From contig JAIOSF010000003.1 of NCBI GenBank assembly GCA_021107755.1, positions 38,033-102,032 of the forward strand: a stretch of 64,000 bases of DNA, given 5' to 3'. The position numbers and the translations under genes were made by a program. The stretch's first letter is position 1. Each line of letters starts with the position of its first letter. Of the stretch, positions 36,165-44,114 are shown piece by piece. The notes below the pieces were generated by a model. The model was given only the letters and a program-made list of their open reading frames with translations. It searched no databases and had not been told where the DNA came from. This DNA is from Arcobacteraceae bacterium (GTDB lineage: Bacteria; Campylobacterota; Campylobacteria; Campylobacterales; Arcobacteraceae).

Positions 36165-37139
36165 ATGTTTAAAAGATTTAGAAGATTAAGAATTAATGAA
36201 AATTTAAGAAGTTTAGTACAAGAAACTACACTGAGTTCCAATGATTTCATCTACCCACTTTTTGTAAGAGAGGGGCAAGGTATAAAAGATGAAGTATCAT
36301 CGATGCCAGGTGTATTTCAAATGTCAATTGATGAGATAGTAAAAGAGTGTGGATATATAAGAACTCTTGGACTTAAAAGTATCATTCTTTTTGCGATACC
36401 AGATGTAAAAGATAGTGTTGGTAGTGAGTGTTTATGTGAAAACAGTATCATAAGTCGGACTATCAAAGCTATCAAAAAAGAGTATCCAGATATGTTTGTA
36501 ATTACAGATTTATGTTTTTGTGAATATACAGACCATGGACATTGTGGAATCCTAAACGAAGATTCAACAGTAGATAATGATGCAACACTAGAACTTTCTG
36601 CAAAACAAGCACTTGTACATGCAAAAGCAGGTGTAGATATGATTGCACCAAGTGGTATGATGGATGGTATTATTGAAACTTTACGAAAAGCCTTAGATGA
36701 AAATGGATTTGAAAATCTTCCTATTATGGCATATAGTACAAAATTTGCCAGTGGATATTATGGACCATTTAGAGATGTAGCAGAATCTGCCCCTTCTCAT
36801 GGAGATAGAAAGATGTACCAAATGGATCCAGCAAATAGACTTGAAGCACTAGAAGAATCTCTAGAAGATGAAAAACAAGGTGCTGATATACTTATGGTAA
36901 AACCAGCACTTGCATACCTTGATGTGGTAAGAGATATTAGAAATAACACAAACTTACCATTAGCAGTGTATAATGTAAGTGGAGAGTATGCAATGCTTAA
37001 AAATGCTGGAGTTGCTGGACTAATAGATTATGAAAGAGTAATGGTAGAAACTTTAGTAGGATTCAAAAGAGCTGGTGCAGATATCATTATCACTTACCAT
37101 GCAAAAGAGTATTGTGAACTGATGCAAAAAAATAGATAA
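36165..37139 (+). CDS. hemB: Porphobilinogen synthase (delta-aminolevulinate dehydratase)
   Basis: A 324-residue HemB that condenses two 5-aminolevulinate molecules to porphobilinogen for haem and cobalamin synthesis. The metal-site cysteines are in [14 protein letters not shown]. The Schiff-base lysines lie in [16 protein letters not shown] and [13 protein letters not shown]. Length is typical. It supplies tetrapyrrole for the cytochromes and for the cob pathway encoded elsewhere in the window. Confidence 0.96.
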   Translation: MFKRFRRLRINENLRSLVQETTLSSNDFIYPLFVREGQGIKDEVSSMPGVFQMSIDEIVKECGYIRTLGLKSIILFAIPDVKDSVGSECLCENSIISRTIKAIKKEYPDMFVITDLCFCEYTDHGHCGILNEDSTVDNDATLELSAKQALVHAKAGVDMIAPSGMMDGIIETLRKALDENGFENLPIMAYSTKFASGYYGPFRDVAESAPSHGDRKMYQMDPANRLEALEESLEDEKQGADILMVKPALAYLDVVRDIRNNTNLPLAVYNVSGEYAMLKNAGVAGLIDYERVMVETLVGFKRAGADIIITYHAKEYCELMQKNR

Positions 37140-37140
37140 T

Positions 37141-37245
37141 ATGGAAACTTTTCAAAATGAGATAATATCTTTTGGAATTATAACAATAGTGGTGCTTCTT
37201 TTGGCACTATTAACAATAAAATTAGAGAAAAAATATAAAGAATAG
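37141..37245 (+). CDS. Putative 34-aa single-pass membrane peptide
   Basis: An ATG two bases after the hemB stop opens a 34-codon frame: a short polar start, a hydrophobic helix (IISFGIITIVVLLLALLTI) and a Lys/Glu tail. No clear Shine-Dalgarno precedes it, so it would depend on translational coupling. It is supported by its position and membrane-helix character only. Confidence 0.45.
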   Translation: METFQNEIISFGIITIVVLLLALLTIKLEKKYKE

Positions 37246-37266
37246 TTTATTTTAAAAGGAGTTTTT

Positions 37267-37671
37267 ATGGAGTACGGTACAGTTGGGGCATTTATATTGT
37301 TTTTTTTCAGTGCAATTATTTTAGTAGGTGTTTTTTTATATCTTTATGCACTCATTACACCTTATGATGATTATGAGTTAATATTTCAACACAACAATAA
37401 AGCAGCAGCTATTGGTTTTGGTGGTTCAATTGTAGGAGTTTCTTTGCCTATTTATAGTGCATTAGTCAATTCTGTTTCTTATTTTGATTTTCTTATTTGG
37501 GGAGTTATTGCTCTTTTCATTCAACTTTTATTTACTTTATTTATTACAAGATTCTCAAAAAAATACAATCTGACAGAATCAATAGAAAATAAGAAGGTTT
37601 CAGTGGGAATTATTATAGCTTTTATCGCTATTAGTATTGGACTTATCAACGCTGGTTCAATGAGTTACTAA
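37267..37671 (+). CDS. DUF350-family membrane protein
   Basis: A 134-residue protein with four membrane helices in two related halves, typical of DUF350. These are AFILFFFSAIILVGVFLYLYAL, GFGGSIVGVSLPIYSALVN, FLIWGVIALFIQLLFTLFI and VGIIIAFIAISIGLINAG. The family is widespread and uncharacterised. AAAAGGAG precedes the start, and a good terminator overlaps the stop. Confidence 0.82.
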   Translation: MEYGTVGAFILFFFSAIILVGVFLYLYALITPYDDYELIFQHNNKAAAIGFGGSIVGVSLPIYSALVNSVSYFDFLIWGVIALFIQLLFTLFITRFSKKYNLTESIENKKVSVGIIIAFIAISIGLINAGSMSY

Positions 37672-37690
37672 TAAACTCATTGACTTTTTC
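37658..37690 (+). terminator. Rho-independent terminator after the DUF350 gene
   Basis: CAATGAGTT and AACTCATTG form a perfect nine-base-pair stem with a seven-base loop that contains the stop codon. A short T-run follows. This is one of the clearest intrinsic terminators in the window. Confidence 0.75.
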
Positions 37691-37719
37691 AATACTACTA
37701 CATCAAAGGGGTTTATACA

Positions 37720-38115
37720 ATGATTAAAATATTTTTTCTTTTCATACTTACAATATCTTCTATCTGTGCTATCCAAATTACTCAAGATTTATCATTTCAA
37801 AATATTTATAAAGACAATCAAAATAATGACAAACTAGTCTTAATGCTCTATAGTGCAAAAACTTGTCCTCAATGTGCATATATGAAACAAAAAGTTTTTA
37901 AAAATATTGAGGTTAAAAAATTCATGGATAAACAATTTGTTATTTTAGAAAAAGATGTTAACAGAGATGATCTTCCTCAAGGATTTGACTATTTTGGAAT
38001 ACCAACTATGTTTTTTGTAAATAAAGAGGGAAATCAAGTTGGAAAAATTATTGGCTCTTCTAGGGCTAAACCTTTTTTACAACAAATTCAAAATATAGTT
38101 AAGGAAAACAAATGA
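37720..38115 (+). CDS. Periplasmic thioredoxin-fold protein
   Basis: A 131-residue protein with a signal peptide (MIKIFFLFILTISSICA) and a thioredoxin-like domain. The redox motif is CPQC in SAKTCPQCAYMKQKVF, and the cis-proline region is FGIPTMFFVNKEGNQVG. It resembles SoxW/DsbD-gamma-like periplasmic reductants. Its end overlaps the pentapeptide-repeat gene by four bases, so the two proteins are made together. Confidence 0.85.
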   Translation: MIKIFFLFILTISSICAIQITQDLSFQNIYKDNQNNDKLVLMLYSAKTCPQCAYMKQKVFKNIEVKKFMDKQFVILEKDVNRDDLPQGFDYFGIPTMFFVNKEGNQVGKIIGSSRAKPFLQQIQNIVKENK

Positions 38116-38720
38116 AATTATTTCTTTTTAGTATAGTTACTACCCTTACTCTTTACGGATATGATCAAATGGATATTGATAAACTATTAAAAGATGAAGA
38201 GTGTAAAATATGTGATTTTAGCAATGCAAATCTAAGTGGTATTGACTTAAGTGGATTTGATATTCAAGAGTCTGATTTTCAAAATGCTAACTTAGAAAAC
38301 AGTAATCTTTTTATGACAGAGCTTGAGGGATGTAACTTTCAAGGTGCAAATCTTCAAAATACAATCTTTTGGAAAGCAAATCTTAGATTTAGTAACCTCA
38401 CTAATGTAAAAGCAAAAAAAGCAAACTTCAAAGGTGCAAACTTACAAAATAGTACTTTAAAAAATAGTGATTTGAGTTATAGTATTTCATGGAAAGCAGA
38501 TTTTACAGACGCTTCTATAGATACAACTGATTTTAGTAATAGTGAACTTGGAGATGCAAAGTTTTATCATAATGATATCTCATCAAGTAATCTCAAAGGC
38601 GCTATACTATGGCAAACTAAATTTAAAGATACAACTCTAACTTTTGAGCAATGTAATGACGCAAAAAAAGAGGAAGCACTCTTTTTAGAAAATGTTATTT
38701 GTCAAAAAAAAGAGCAATAA
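38112..38720 (+). CDS. Exported pentapeptide-repeat protein
   Basis: A 202-residue protein with a short signal peptide and about 20 pentapeptide units of the A(D/N)LxX type, for example SNANLSGIDLSG, ANLENSNLF, ANLQNTIFWKANLR and ANFKGANLQNST. These fold as a right-handed quadrilateral beta-helix. The N-terminal ECKIC motif could be a substrate of the thioredoxin-like protein encoded just upstream with overlapping ends. The function of exported pentapeptide proteins is mostly unknown. Confidence 0.85.
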   Translation: MKLFLFSIVTTLTLYGYDQMDIDKLLKDEECKICDFSNANLSGIDLSGFDIQESDFQNANLENSNLFMTELEGCNFQGANLQNTIFWKANLRFSNLTNVKAKKANFKGANLQNSTLKNSDLSYSISWKADFTDASIDTTDFSNSELGDAKFYHNDISSSNLKGAILWQTKFKDTTLTFEQCNDAKKEEALFLENVICQKKEQ

Positions 38721-38733
38721 TAAACTACTAGTT

Positions 38734-39114
38734 TTATATTTTATTTAACATAGGTTCTAATTTATTTCTTAAAACCTCTGCATTAAAAGGTTTAACTATA
38801 TAGTTATTTACACCACTTTTTAATGCTGATACAACCTCTTCTCTACAACCCTCTGTTGTTATCATTACAATAGGAGTATGTTCACTTTTTGGAAGTTGTC
38901 TTAAGTTTTGTACAAGAGTTAAGCCATTCATTTTAGGCATATTCCAATCTGTTAATATAAGATCAAAATTATTTGACTTTACTTTACCTAAAGCATCAAC
39001 ACCATCCACAGCTTCTGTTATAAACTCATCATAAATGCCAAGTTCAATCAACACATTTTTTATTATTTTTCTCATCGTTGAGCTATCATCAACTACTAAA
39101 ACTTTTTTATTCAT
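38734..39114 (-). CDS. CheY-like single-domain response regulator
   Basis: A 126-residue stand-alone receiver domain with VVDDSSTMRKIIKNVL at the start, the phospho-acceptor Asp in LILTDWNMPKMNGL (about residue 56), the switch Thr in VMITTEG and the Lys in YIVKPF. It closely resembles CheY-type flagellar or chemotaxis regulators. It lies downstream of the PAS histidine kinase in the same direction with a 117-bp gap, so it may be that kinase's partner or a separate chemotaxis component. Confidence 0.9.
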   Translation of the reverse strand: MNKKVLVVDDSSTMRKIIKNVLIELGIYDEFITEAVDGVDALGKVKSNNFDLILTDWNMPKMNGLTLVQNLRQLPKSEHTPIVMITTEGCREEVVSALKSGVNNYIVKPFNAEVLRNKLEPMLNKI

Positions 39115-39231
39115 AAAATAACATCCTTAAAATTCTACTTTATTCTATCTACAACATCGAAAGTTTATTATATTCCTCTCTAAATTAATATTTCATAAGT
39201 TTATACAAAAATAGACCCATATTATATAGAA

Positions 39232-41796
39232 TTATTGATTTTTCACTTTAAAAATAATTTTAAAACAGGCACCTTTATAACTTTTATCATTATATTCAAA
39301 CTCATCATTATAAGCAACTACTGTTTGATGATGCCGCTGTGTAATAATTTTATGACTCATTGAGAGTCCTAGTCCTGTTCCATTTGATTGATGTTTTGTG
39401 GTAAAATATGGTTCAAAAATTCTATCAATAATATTTAATGGAATACCTCCTCCATTATCACAAATTTTAAGTTCTAGACTTGTATCATCTAAAACCCTTG
39501 TAGAGATAAAAACTAACCTCTCACTCTCTTTAACATTTTCAACTAACATATCTTTTGCATTATTTATTATATTAATTAATGCTTGCTGTAACTCATTTTT
39601 ATTTGCATTAATTTGTAAATCTTCTTCAGTAGATAAAATTAATTTTATATAATGATTTGAAAGGGATGCTTTTAGAAGATTTAATGTATCTTCTAATACT
39701 TCACTAATAGCAACTAGTTTAAATGTAACATCACCTCTAATAAAGTTTCTAAAATCATCAATAGTTTTTGAGAGATATTGTACATTTTCATCAATAATAT
39801 CACATGTTTCGTAGAAGATTGCATCATCTAATAAACCATACTCTTTTTGTATTTTCATACCCGTTGCACCCGTAGATATAACAGAGAGTGGTTGTCTCCA
39901 TTGATGTGCTATATTCCCTATCATCTCACCCATTGAAGCTAGTTTTGATTGCTCTTCTAGCATTTTTAACGCTGTTATATCTTTTGTAACCACAAGAATT
40001 CTATTTTTATCTGGTAACAAAGAGATACTCATATTGGTTACTATTCTTTTATCATCTTTTACAATACAAATTTTTTGATAGTTTTCAATATATCCTACTT
40101 TTAAAATCAAAGATAAGGTATCTATACATTTTTGTCTATCTTCATGTGATGTAAGTTCAATACAAGATTTTGTAAGTAACTCTTCTCTTGCAAATCCTGT
40201 CATTTCCAAATACGCTTGATTGAAATTTATAAAATTTGATTCTATATCTAATATGGCTATACCATCTTTTGAAGTATTGAAAATTGTTTCAAACTCAATT
40301 TTTTGTTCTAATATATTTTTTGATTCCTCTTTTTGTTTCGTTATATCCCTAACAGAAGAATATATATACTCCACCCCTGCAATCTCAATTTTTATACTGG
40401 TAATTGATGCATCATAGAGTGAGCCATTTTTTCGTTTATGGGTTGTTTCTGTAATAATTGGTGTATTTGAGATATTTTTCATAATCTCTTTTAACTCTTC
40501 TTTTGAATACTCGACATTCCAATCATATATGTAAAGTTCTTTCATCTCATCTTCATCATATCCAAGAAGATTTAAAGCCATTTTACTATACTCCAGAAGT
40601 TTCCCATCCATATTCATAATAAAAATACCATCAGATGCAAAGTCAAGCATTGACTTATATTTATATTTTTCATATTTAAGTTTTTCTGAAATTTCAGAAA
40701 TACTATGATAACTAGCTTCTAACTCTTGATATGTTTCCTCTATCTCCCGTGCACTCTCTTGTGCTTTTTCTTGCGAGCATTTAAGTTCTGTATTAAGTTT
40801 TTTTAGTTTTTCAATATTGAGTAAGTTTTTACTAAATAACTCTATAATAATAAGTGTCACAATAAAAGAACTTAAAAAAGTAAAAAAAGTCACAATAAGA
40901 AATTGAAAATTAGCATCTTTATTTTGTCGTACTAGATATGATTTTTTTAGTTGAAGAATAAGATGTAATCCACCATAAATAGGTACATCTAGTTTTTTTG
41001 CTACGAATTTTTTTGTTTGTAATGACTCACTACTAAGAATTTTTGGATACATTTCTGGGAAATCAGAAGCAATTGAATATTGAGGATTAGAGTAATACCC
41101 CCAACTTTTAGCATTGTCATAATGATATAATGTAAACCCTTTACTATTACAAAGTATCATATCATACAAAGGTGTATTTGTTAATTCCTTAAAAAAATCA
41201 TTCATTAAATAATTTATAATTAAAATACCACCAAATTCACCATCTTTATTAATCGGAAGCATAGCCCTGATTGTTGGACGATAAGGGACTTCAACTTCCC
41301 CTTTTTCACTATTAAGGTCAAGTGCAGAAAACCAAACTTTTTCTAGAGGTTTTATTTTTGAATCAGCAAAATAATATCTATTTGATTTATTCTGAAATTG
41401 ATTTTTAGAGATAATATATGGTTGTAATTTTTCTTTATTTCTATCAATTCTTATCTTTTCAAAACCATTTTTATCGATAAATCTTAATTGCATGAACGAA
41501 GTTTGAGACATAGCATATGATAAAAATATATTTTCTAACGACTTCTCCCCTTCCCCATTTTGAAGATATTTTTTAAAACTATCTAGTTGTCTAAGAGAGT
41601 GTAATGTTTGTTCCGATTGAAATAAAAATTTTTGTATAAGTTCTTCTCTCTCTTGACTTTTATATACAGCGTTATGTAATGCTATTTTTTGAGTATTGTC
41701 TCCAAAAAATATTTTTTGAACTCCTATATCTATTATTGATAATATAATCGCAAAAACGATAAATATTATAAAAAGATTTAATTTTGATCTATCCAT
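39232..41796 (-). CDS. Membrane PAS-domain sensor histidine kinase
   Basis: An 854-residue kinase. A first membrane helix (NLFIIFIVFAIILSIIDIG) is followed by a periplasmic Cache-like sensor of about 250 residues and a second helix near 280-305. Then come a coiled coil, two PAS domains (MLDFASDGIFIMNMDGKLLEY and IFNTSKDGIAILDIESNF) and a DHp domain with the His in GNIAHQWRQPLS (about 630). The HATPase has NELQQALINIINNAKD and GTGLGLSMSHK. ATG 41796 is preceded by AGGAG. An ATGTGACA direct-repeat element lies about 100 bp upstream, shared with the tpsB, OMP and gspG promoters. Confidence 0.92.
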   Translation of the reverse strand: MDRSKLNLFIIFIVFAIILSIIDIGVQKIFFGDNTQKIALHNAVYKSQEREELIQKFLFQSEQTLHSLRQLDSFKKYLQNGEGEKSLENIFLSYAMSQTSFMQLRFIDKNGFEKIRIDRNKEKLQPYIISKNQFQNKSNRYYFADSKIKPLEKVWFSALDLNSEKGEVEVPYRPTIRAMLPINKDGEFGGILIINYLMNDFFKELTNTPLYDMILCNSKGFTLYHYDNAKSWGYYSNPQYSIASDFPEMYPKILSSESLQTKKFVAKKLDVPIYGGLHLILQLKKSYLVRQNKDANFQFLIVTFFTFLSSFIVTLIIIELFSKNLLNIEKLKKLNTELKCSQEKAQESAREIEETYQELEASYHSISEISEKLKYEKYKYKSMLDFASDGIFIMNMDGKLLEYSKMALNLLGYDEDEMKELYIYDWNVEYSKEELKEIMKNISNTPIITETTHKRKNGSLYDASITSIKIEIAGVEYIYSSVRDITKQKEESKNILEQKIEFETIFNTSKDGIAILDIESNFINFNQAYLEMTGFAREELLTKSCIELTSHEDRQKCIDTLSLILKVGYIENYQKICIVKDDKRIVTNMSISLLPDKNRILVVTKDITALKMLEEQSKLASMGEMIGNIAHQWRQPLSVISTGATGMKIQKEYGLLDDAIFYETCDIIDENVQYLSKTIDDFRNFIRGDVTFKLVAISEVLEDTLNLLKASLSNHYIKLILSTEEDLQINANKNELQQALINIINNAKDMLVENVKESERLVFISTRVLDDTSLELKICDNGGGIPLNIIDRIFEPYFTTKHQSNGTGLGLSMSHKIITQRHHQTVVAYNDEFEYNDKSYKGACFKIIFKVKNQ

Positions 41797-41897
41797 TATA
41801 ACTCCTAACATATATCTATTTATAAATTTTAACTTTTATTAAAAATACAATATTCATCATATGAAATATTTACTAATATATAAGGATACTATAACAT

Positions 41898-41938
41898 TGT
41901 CACATCTAGTGTCACATTTTTAAGAAGTTTTAAAATTT
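41898..41938 (-). promoter_or_regulatory. ATGTGACA direct-repeat promoter element, copy upstream of the kinase
   Basis: On the minus strand an AAATTTTAAAA block is followed by ATGTGACA, CTAG and ATGTGACA at 12-bp period. A TATAGTAT -10-like stretch begins about six bases further on. It points to the kinase start at 41796. The rest of the 41797-42148 gap holds this element and a separate perfect hairpin. Confidence 0.75.
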
Positions 41939-42028
41939 AGTTATCTATTTTGTAGGTGTCAATGAGAAGATATTATTGGAGTATTTTAAAATAATAGATG
42001 TTAAATTACCTACTACTTTATCATTTAT

Positions 42029-42053
42029 GTTACCATAGAGTTACTATGGTAAC
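42029..42053. terminator. Perfect hairpin downstream of the small OMP gene
   Basis: GTTACCATAG and CTATGGTAAC form a 10-bp stem with a five-base loop, 96 bp after the OMP stop. No T-run follows on the minus strand. It may terminate the OMP transcript before the kinase promoter, or be a protein-binding site. Confidence 0.5.
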
Positions 42054-42148
42054 AAATTACTGTATTAATTTAATTTATATAATAAAAGATAGCTTATCAT
42101 TTTTTATACCCTAATAAATTAAAAAATACAATCTTGACTTATTATAGA

Positions 42149-42676
42149 TTAAAACTTATAGTTCAACCCTAAATATAATGATGTAGAATCATCAAACTCA
42201 ACTTTTATATTACTTATAGTTTTATCAACATTATATTGACTATATGCCAAACCTAATTCAGCTTGAACATTTGAAGTTATATCATATAAAACTCCTGTTT
42301 GAACACCATAAACTAATCCATCCATATCAAATCCAGCTTCTTTATAATCAGCTTTTCCTAAGTGTGCTCCTGCTAATACACTCCATTTATCTTTTAATGG
42401 GATAATATAATCATAATTTAATTCTGTTAAATCTAAATCTCCTCCATTATCGCTATACCCCACATAAGATAAAGATACTCTATGAGTTTTATCTAAAATA
42501 ACACCTGCTTTCAATTTTAAAGCTGTATCTTTGTATTCAGTACTTATAGACGGTACAGAAGTTGTTATATCTATATCTCCTCTTTCAGCTCCAGCTCCAA
42601 TAAAATATTCAACATCCATTGCCATTACAGATGTAGATAGTGCAAGTAAACTAGTTAACATTAGCGATTTTTTCAT
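42149..42676 (-). CDS. Small outer membrane beta-barrel protein
   Basis: A 175-residue protein with a signal peptide (MKKSLMLTSLLALSTSVMA) and about eight amphipathic strands ending in a C-terminal Phe (DDSTSLYLGLNYKF), the signature recognised by the BAM complex. It resembles OmpW/OmpX-size barrels, but no ligand is evident. ATG 42676 is chosen for its signal peptide and AAAGGG upstream. A longer frame to 42721 adds a leader that would not export. An ATGTGACA repeat element lies about 70 bp upstream. Confidence 0.85.
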   Translation of the reverse strand: MKKSLMLTSLLALSTSVMAMDVEYFIGAGAERGDIDITTSVPSISTEYKDTALKLKAGVILDKTHRVSLSYVGYSDNGGDLDLTELNYDYIIPLKDKWSVLAGAHLGKADYKEAGFDMDGLVYGVQTGVLYDITSNVQAELGLAYSQYNVDKTISNIKVEFDDSTSLYLGLNYKF

Positions 42677-42742
42677 TTTTTCCCTTTTATTAAATATACT
42701 GATAAAATTACCTTTTATCATTTGTATATACTATCGAAACAT

Positions 42743-42783
42743 TGTCACATCTAGTGTCACATTTTTGATAAATTTTAAAATTT
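42743..42783 (-). promoter_or_regulatory. ATGTGACA direct-repeat promoter element, copy upstream of the OMP
   Basis: The minus strand reads AATTTTAAAATT, a short A-rich spacer, then ATGTGACA, CTAG, ATGTGACA, then ATGTTTCGA and TAGTAT. About 45 bases are nearly identical to the copy upstream of tpsB, including the ATGTTTCGAT stretch toward the gene. The -10 candidate begins nine bases after the second repeat. Confidence 0.8.
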
Positions 42784-42819
42784 ATTTATTTGCTATTTCA
42801 AAGTTCTATTCTAAATTTC

Positions 42820-43575
42820 CTAACAAGATATTCCTATTGTCCATTTTGTTTTCTTTTCATTGTGTTTATCTAAATTAGGGAGTCGTTTTAATGGAGAAGT
42901 ACAACCTCTTGGCTTAATATAATCCATTGATATATCTATCGCTTCTTGATAATCTATTTTTTCTTTATCTTCTCGTTCAATAGTAATATAATAAGGGTTT
43001 TCAAACATTACAATATAACTATCTAAAATATATTTAGCTCCATTAAAAAATAATTCAGCATGATTTTCGTTTACAAGAGATAGCTTTTTTTCTTTATTTT
43101 GTACATTGAGTTTTGCAGAACACATTTTAGCCGACTTTAGAGATTTTATTTTTATATCTATCTTTTTATTATTCTCAATCTTATTTAGATACATATAGCA
43201 AGTTCTTTTTAGTATTTTGGTTGAAAAATTATAGTGTTGATTTTTTTCTGCTTCAAAAAAGCCACTAAGTGTACAAGTAGAATTACCAATATATAACAAA
43301 GCACTAATAGCAATTTTTTTATCAGCTGGTATTTTAATAATTTCATTTTCTTTATCTTCTGCTTTTTCTTCTACTTTTTGCCATGAATCTACACAATCAT
43401 TTTCATTTAAAATAGCTATATTGTAAACTTCTCCACTAAAACCAAAATTATATTTTGTTTTATTATGTGGAATAGATAATATCGCATATTCTCCATTTGT
43501 TGGCTCTATATATTTCGGTATTGTTGCACAACCTGAAATAAAAATTGTGATTACTATAAATAAAATATATCTCAT
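42820..43575 (-). CDS. Lipoprotein of unknown function after the immunity gene
   Basis: A 251-residue lipoprotein with lipobox FISGC (Cys16 or so) and a mature part of beta-rich character (EYAILSIPHNKTKYNFGFSG). It contains several Cys residues, including KMCSAKLN and a C-terminal GISC. I do not recognise a family. It lies downstream of the cdiI-like gene in the same direction with a 100-bp gap. Some CDI loci (the Burkholderia bcp type) carry a small lipoprotein, but this one is much larger, so the comparison is only positional. Confidence 0.65.
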   Translation of the reverse strand: MRYILFIVITIFISGCATIPKYIEPTNGEYAILSIPHNKTKYNFGFSGEVYNIAILNENDCVDSWQKVEEKAEDKENEIIKIPADKKIAISALLYIGNSTCTLSGFFEAEKNQHYNFSTKILKRTCYMYLNKIENNKKIDIKIKSLKSAKMCSAKLNVQNKEKKLSLVNENHAELFFNGAKYILDSYIVMFENPYYITIEREDKEKIDYQEAIDISMDYIKPRGCTSPLKRLPNLDKHNEKKTKWTIGISC

Positions 43576-43676
43576 TGTTAATTTCCTTTATTTTTTAATT
43601 TTTTACAGTAGATACATTTCTTATCTTCTGTTAATTCACTAGTTTTTACAACTCTATTACAATTTGTAATTAATTG

Positions 43677-44099
43677 TTATTTTAATTCAAACTCATCAGT
43701 TCCTATGTTTCTTATATTATCAAAGAACTCAGTAACTTCTCCAAAGTCCTGTTCACCTATGTATTCAGCTTTTTCATTAAATCCTTCAGGAATATTATAG
43801 TCATACTCTATCTCATATTTTCCATCAGGATAGAGAGTAAAGGTTAATCCCCATATCCTTCTTCCTGTTTCTTTTAGGATTTGGTCTCGGAGAAGAATTG
43901 TAATATCATTAATTTCAAATGTGTTATCAAATCCTAATTTGAAATATTTTATTTCAGTGTCATTGCCAAATTTAGTTTCAAATTTACAATTATCATTGTA
44001 AATAGTTGCTTTATAAATAACTTTATTCCAATCAGTTTTGATGTCTTGAATTAACTTTAAAGATAAAACATCAAATGAATTTTTCACTTCTTCTTTCAT
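43677..44099 (-). CDS. Candidate immunity protein, YezG/DUF600-like
   Basis: A 140-residue acidic cytoplasmic protein starting 15 bp after the CdiA-like stop, the usual position of a CDI immunity gene. The segment RRIWGLTFTLYPDGKYEIEY and the following DYNIPEGF resemble the strand-turn-strand of YezG/DUF600 proteins. In Bacillus, YezG neutralises the YeeF nuclease, and the exoprotein upstream ends in a YeeF-type nuclease. Toxin and immunity families therefore match. The relationship is inferred from motif memory, not an alignment. Confidence 0.68.
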   Translation of the reverse strand: MKEEVKNSFDVLSLKLIQDIKTDWNKVIYKATIYNDNCKFETKFGNDTEIKYFKLGFDNTFEINDITILLRDQILKETGRRIWGLTFTLYPDGKYEIEYDYNIPEGFNEKAEYIGEQDFGEVTEFFDNIRNIGTDEFELK

Positions 44100-44114
44100 G
44101 TTATTATCTCTTAT

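Noticed and set aside
42820..43575. BcpO-type lipoprotein of Burkholderia CDI loci
   Set aside because: BcpO is far smaller and no sequence likeness is evident. Only the position near an immunity gene is comparable.
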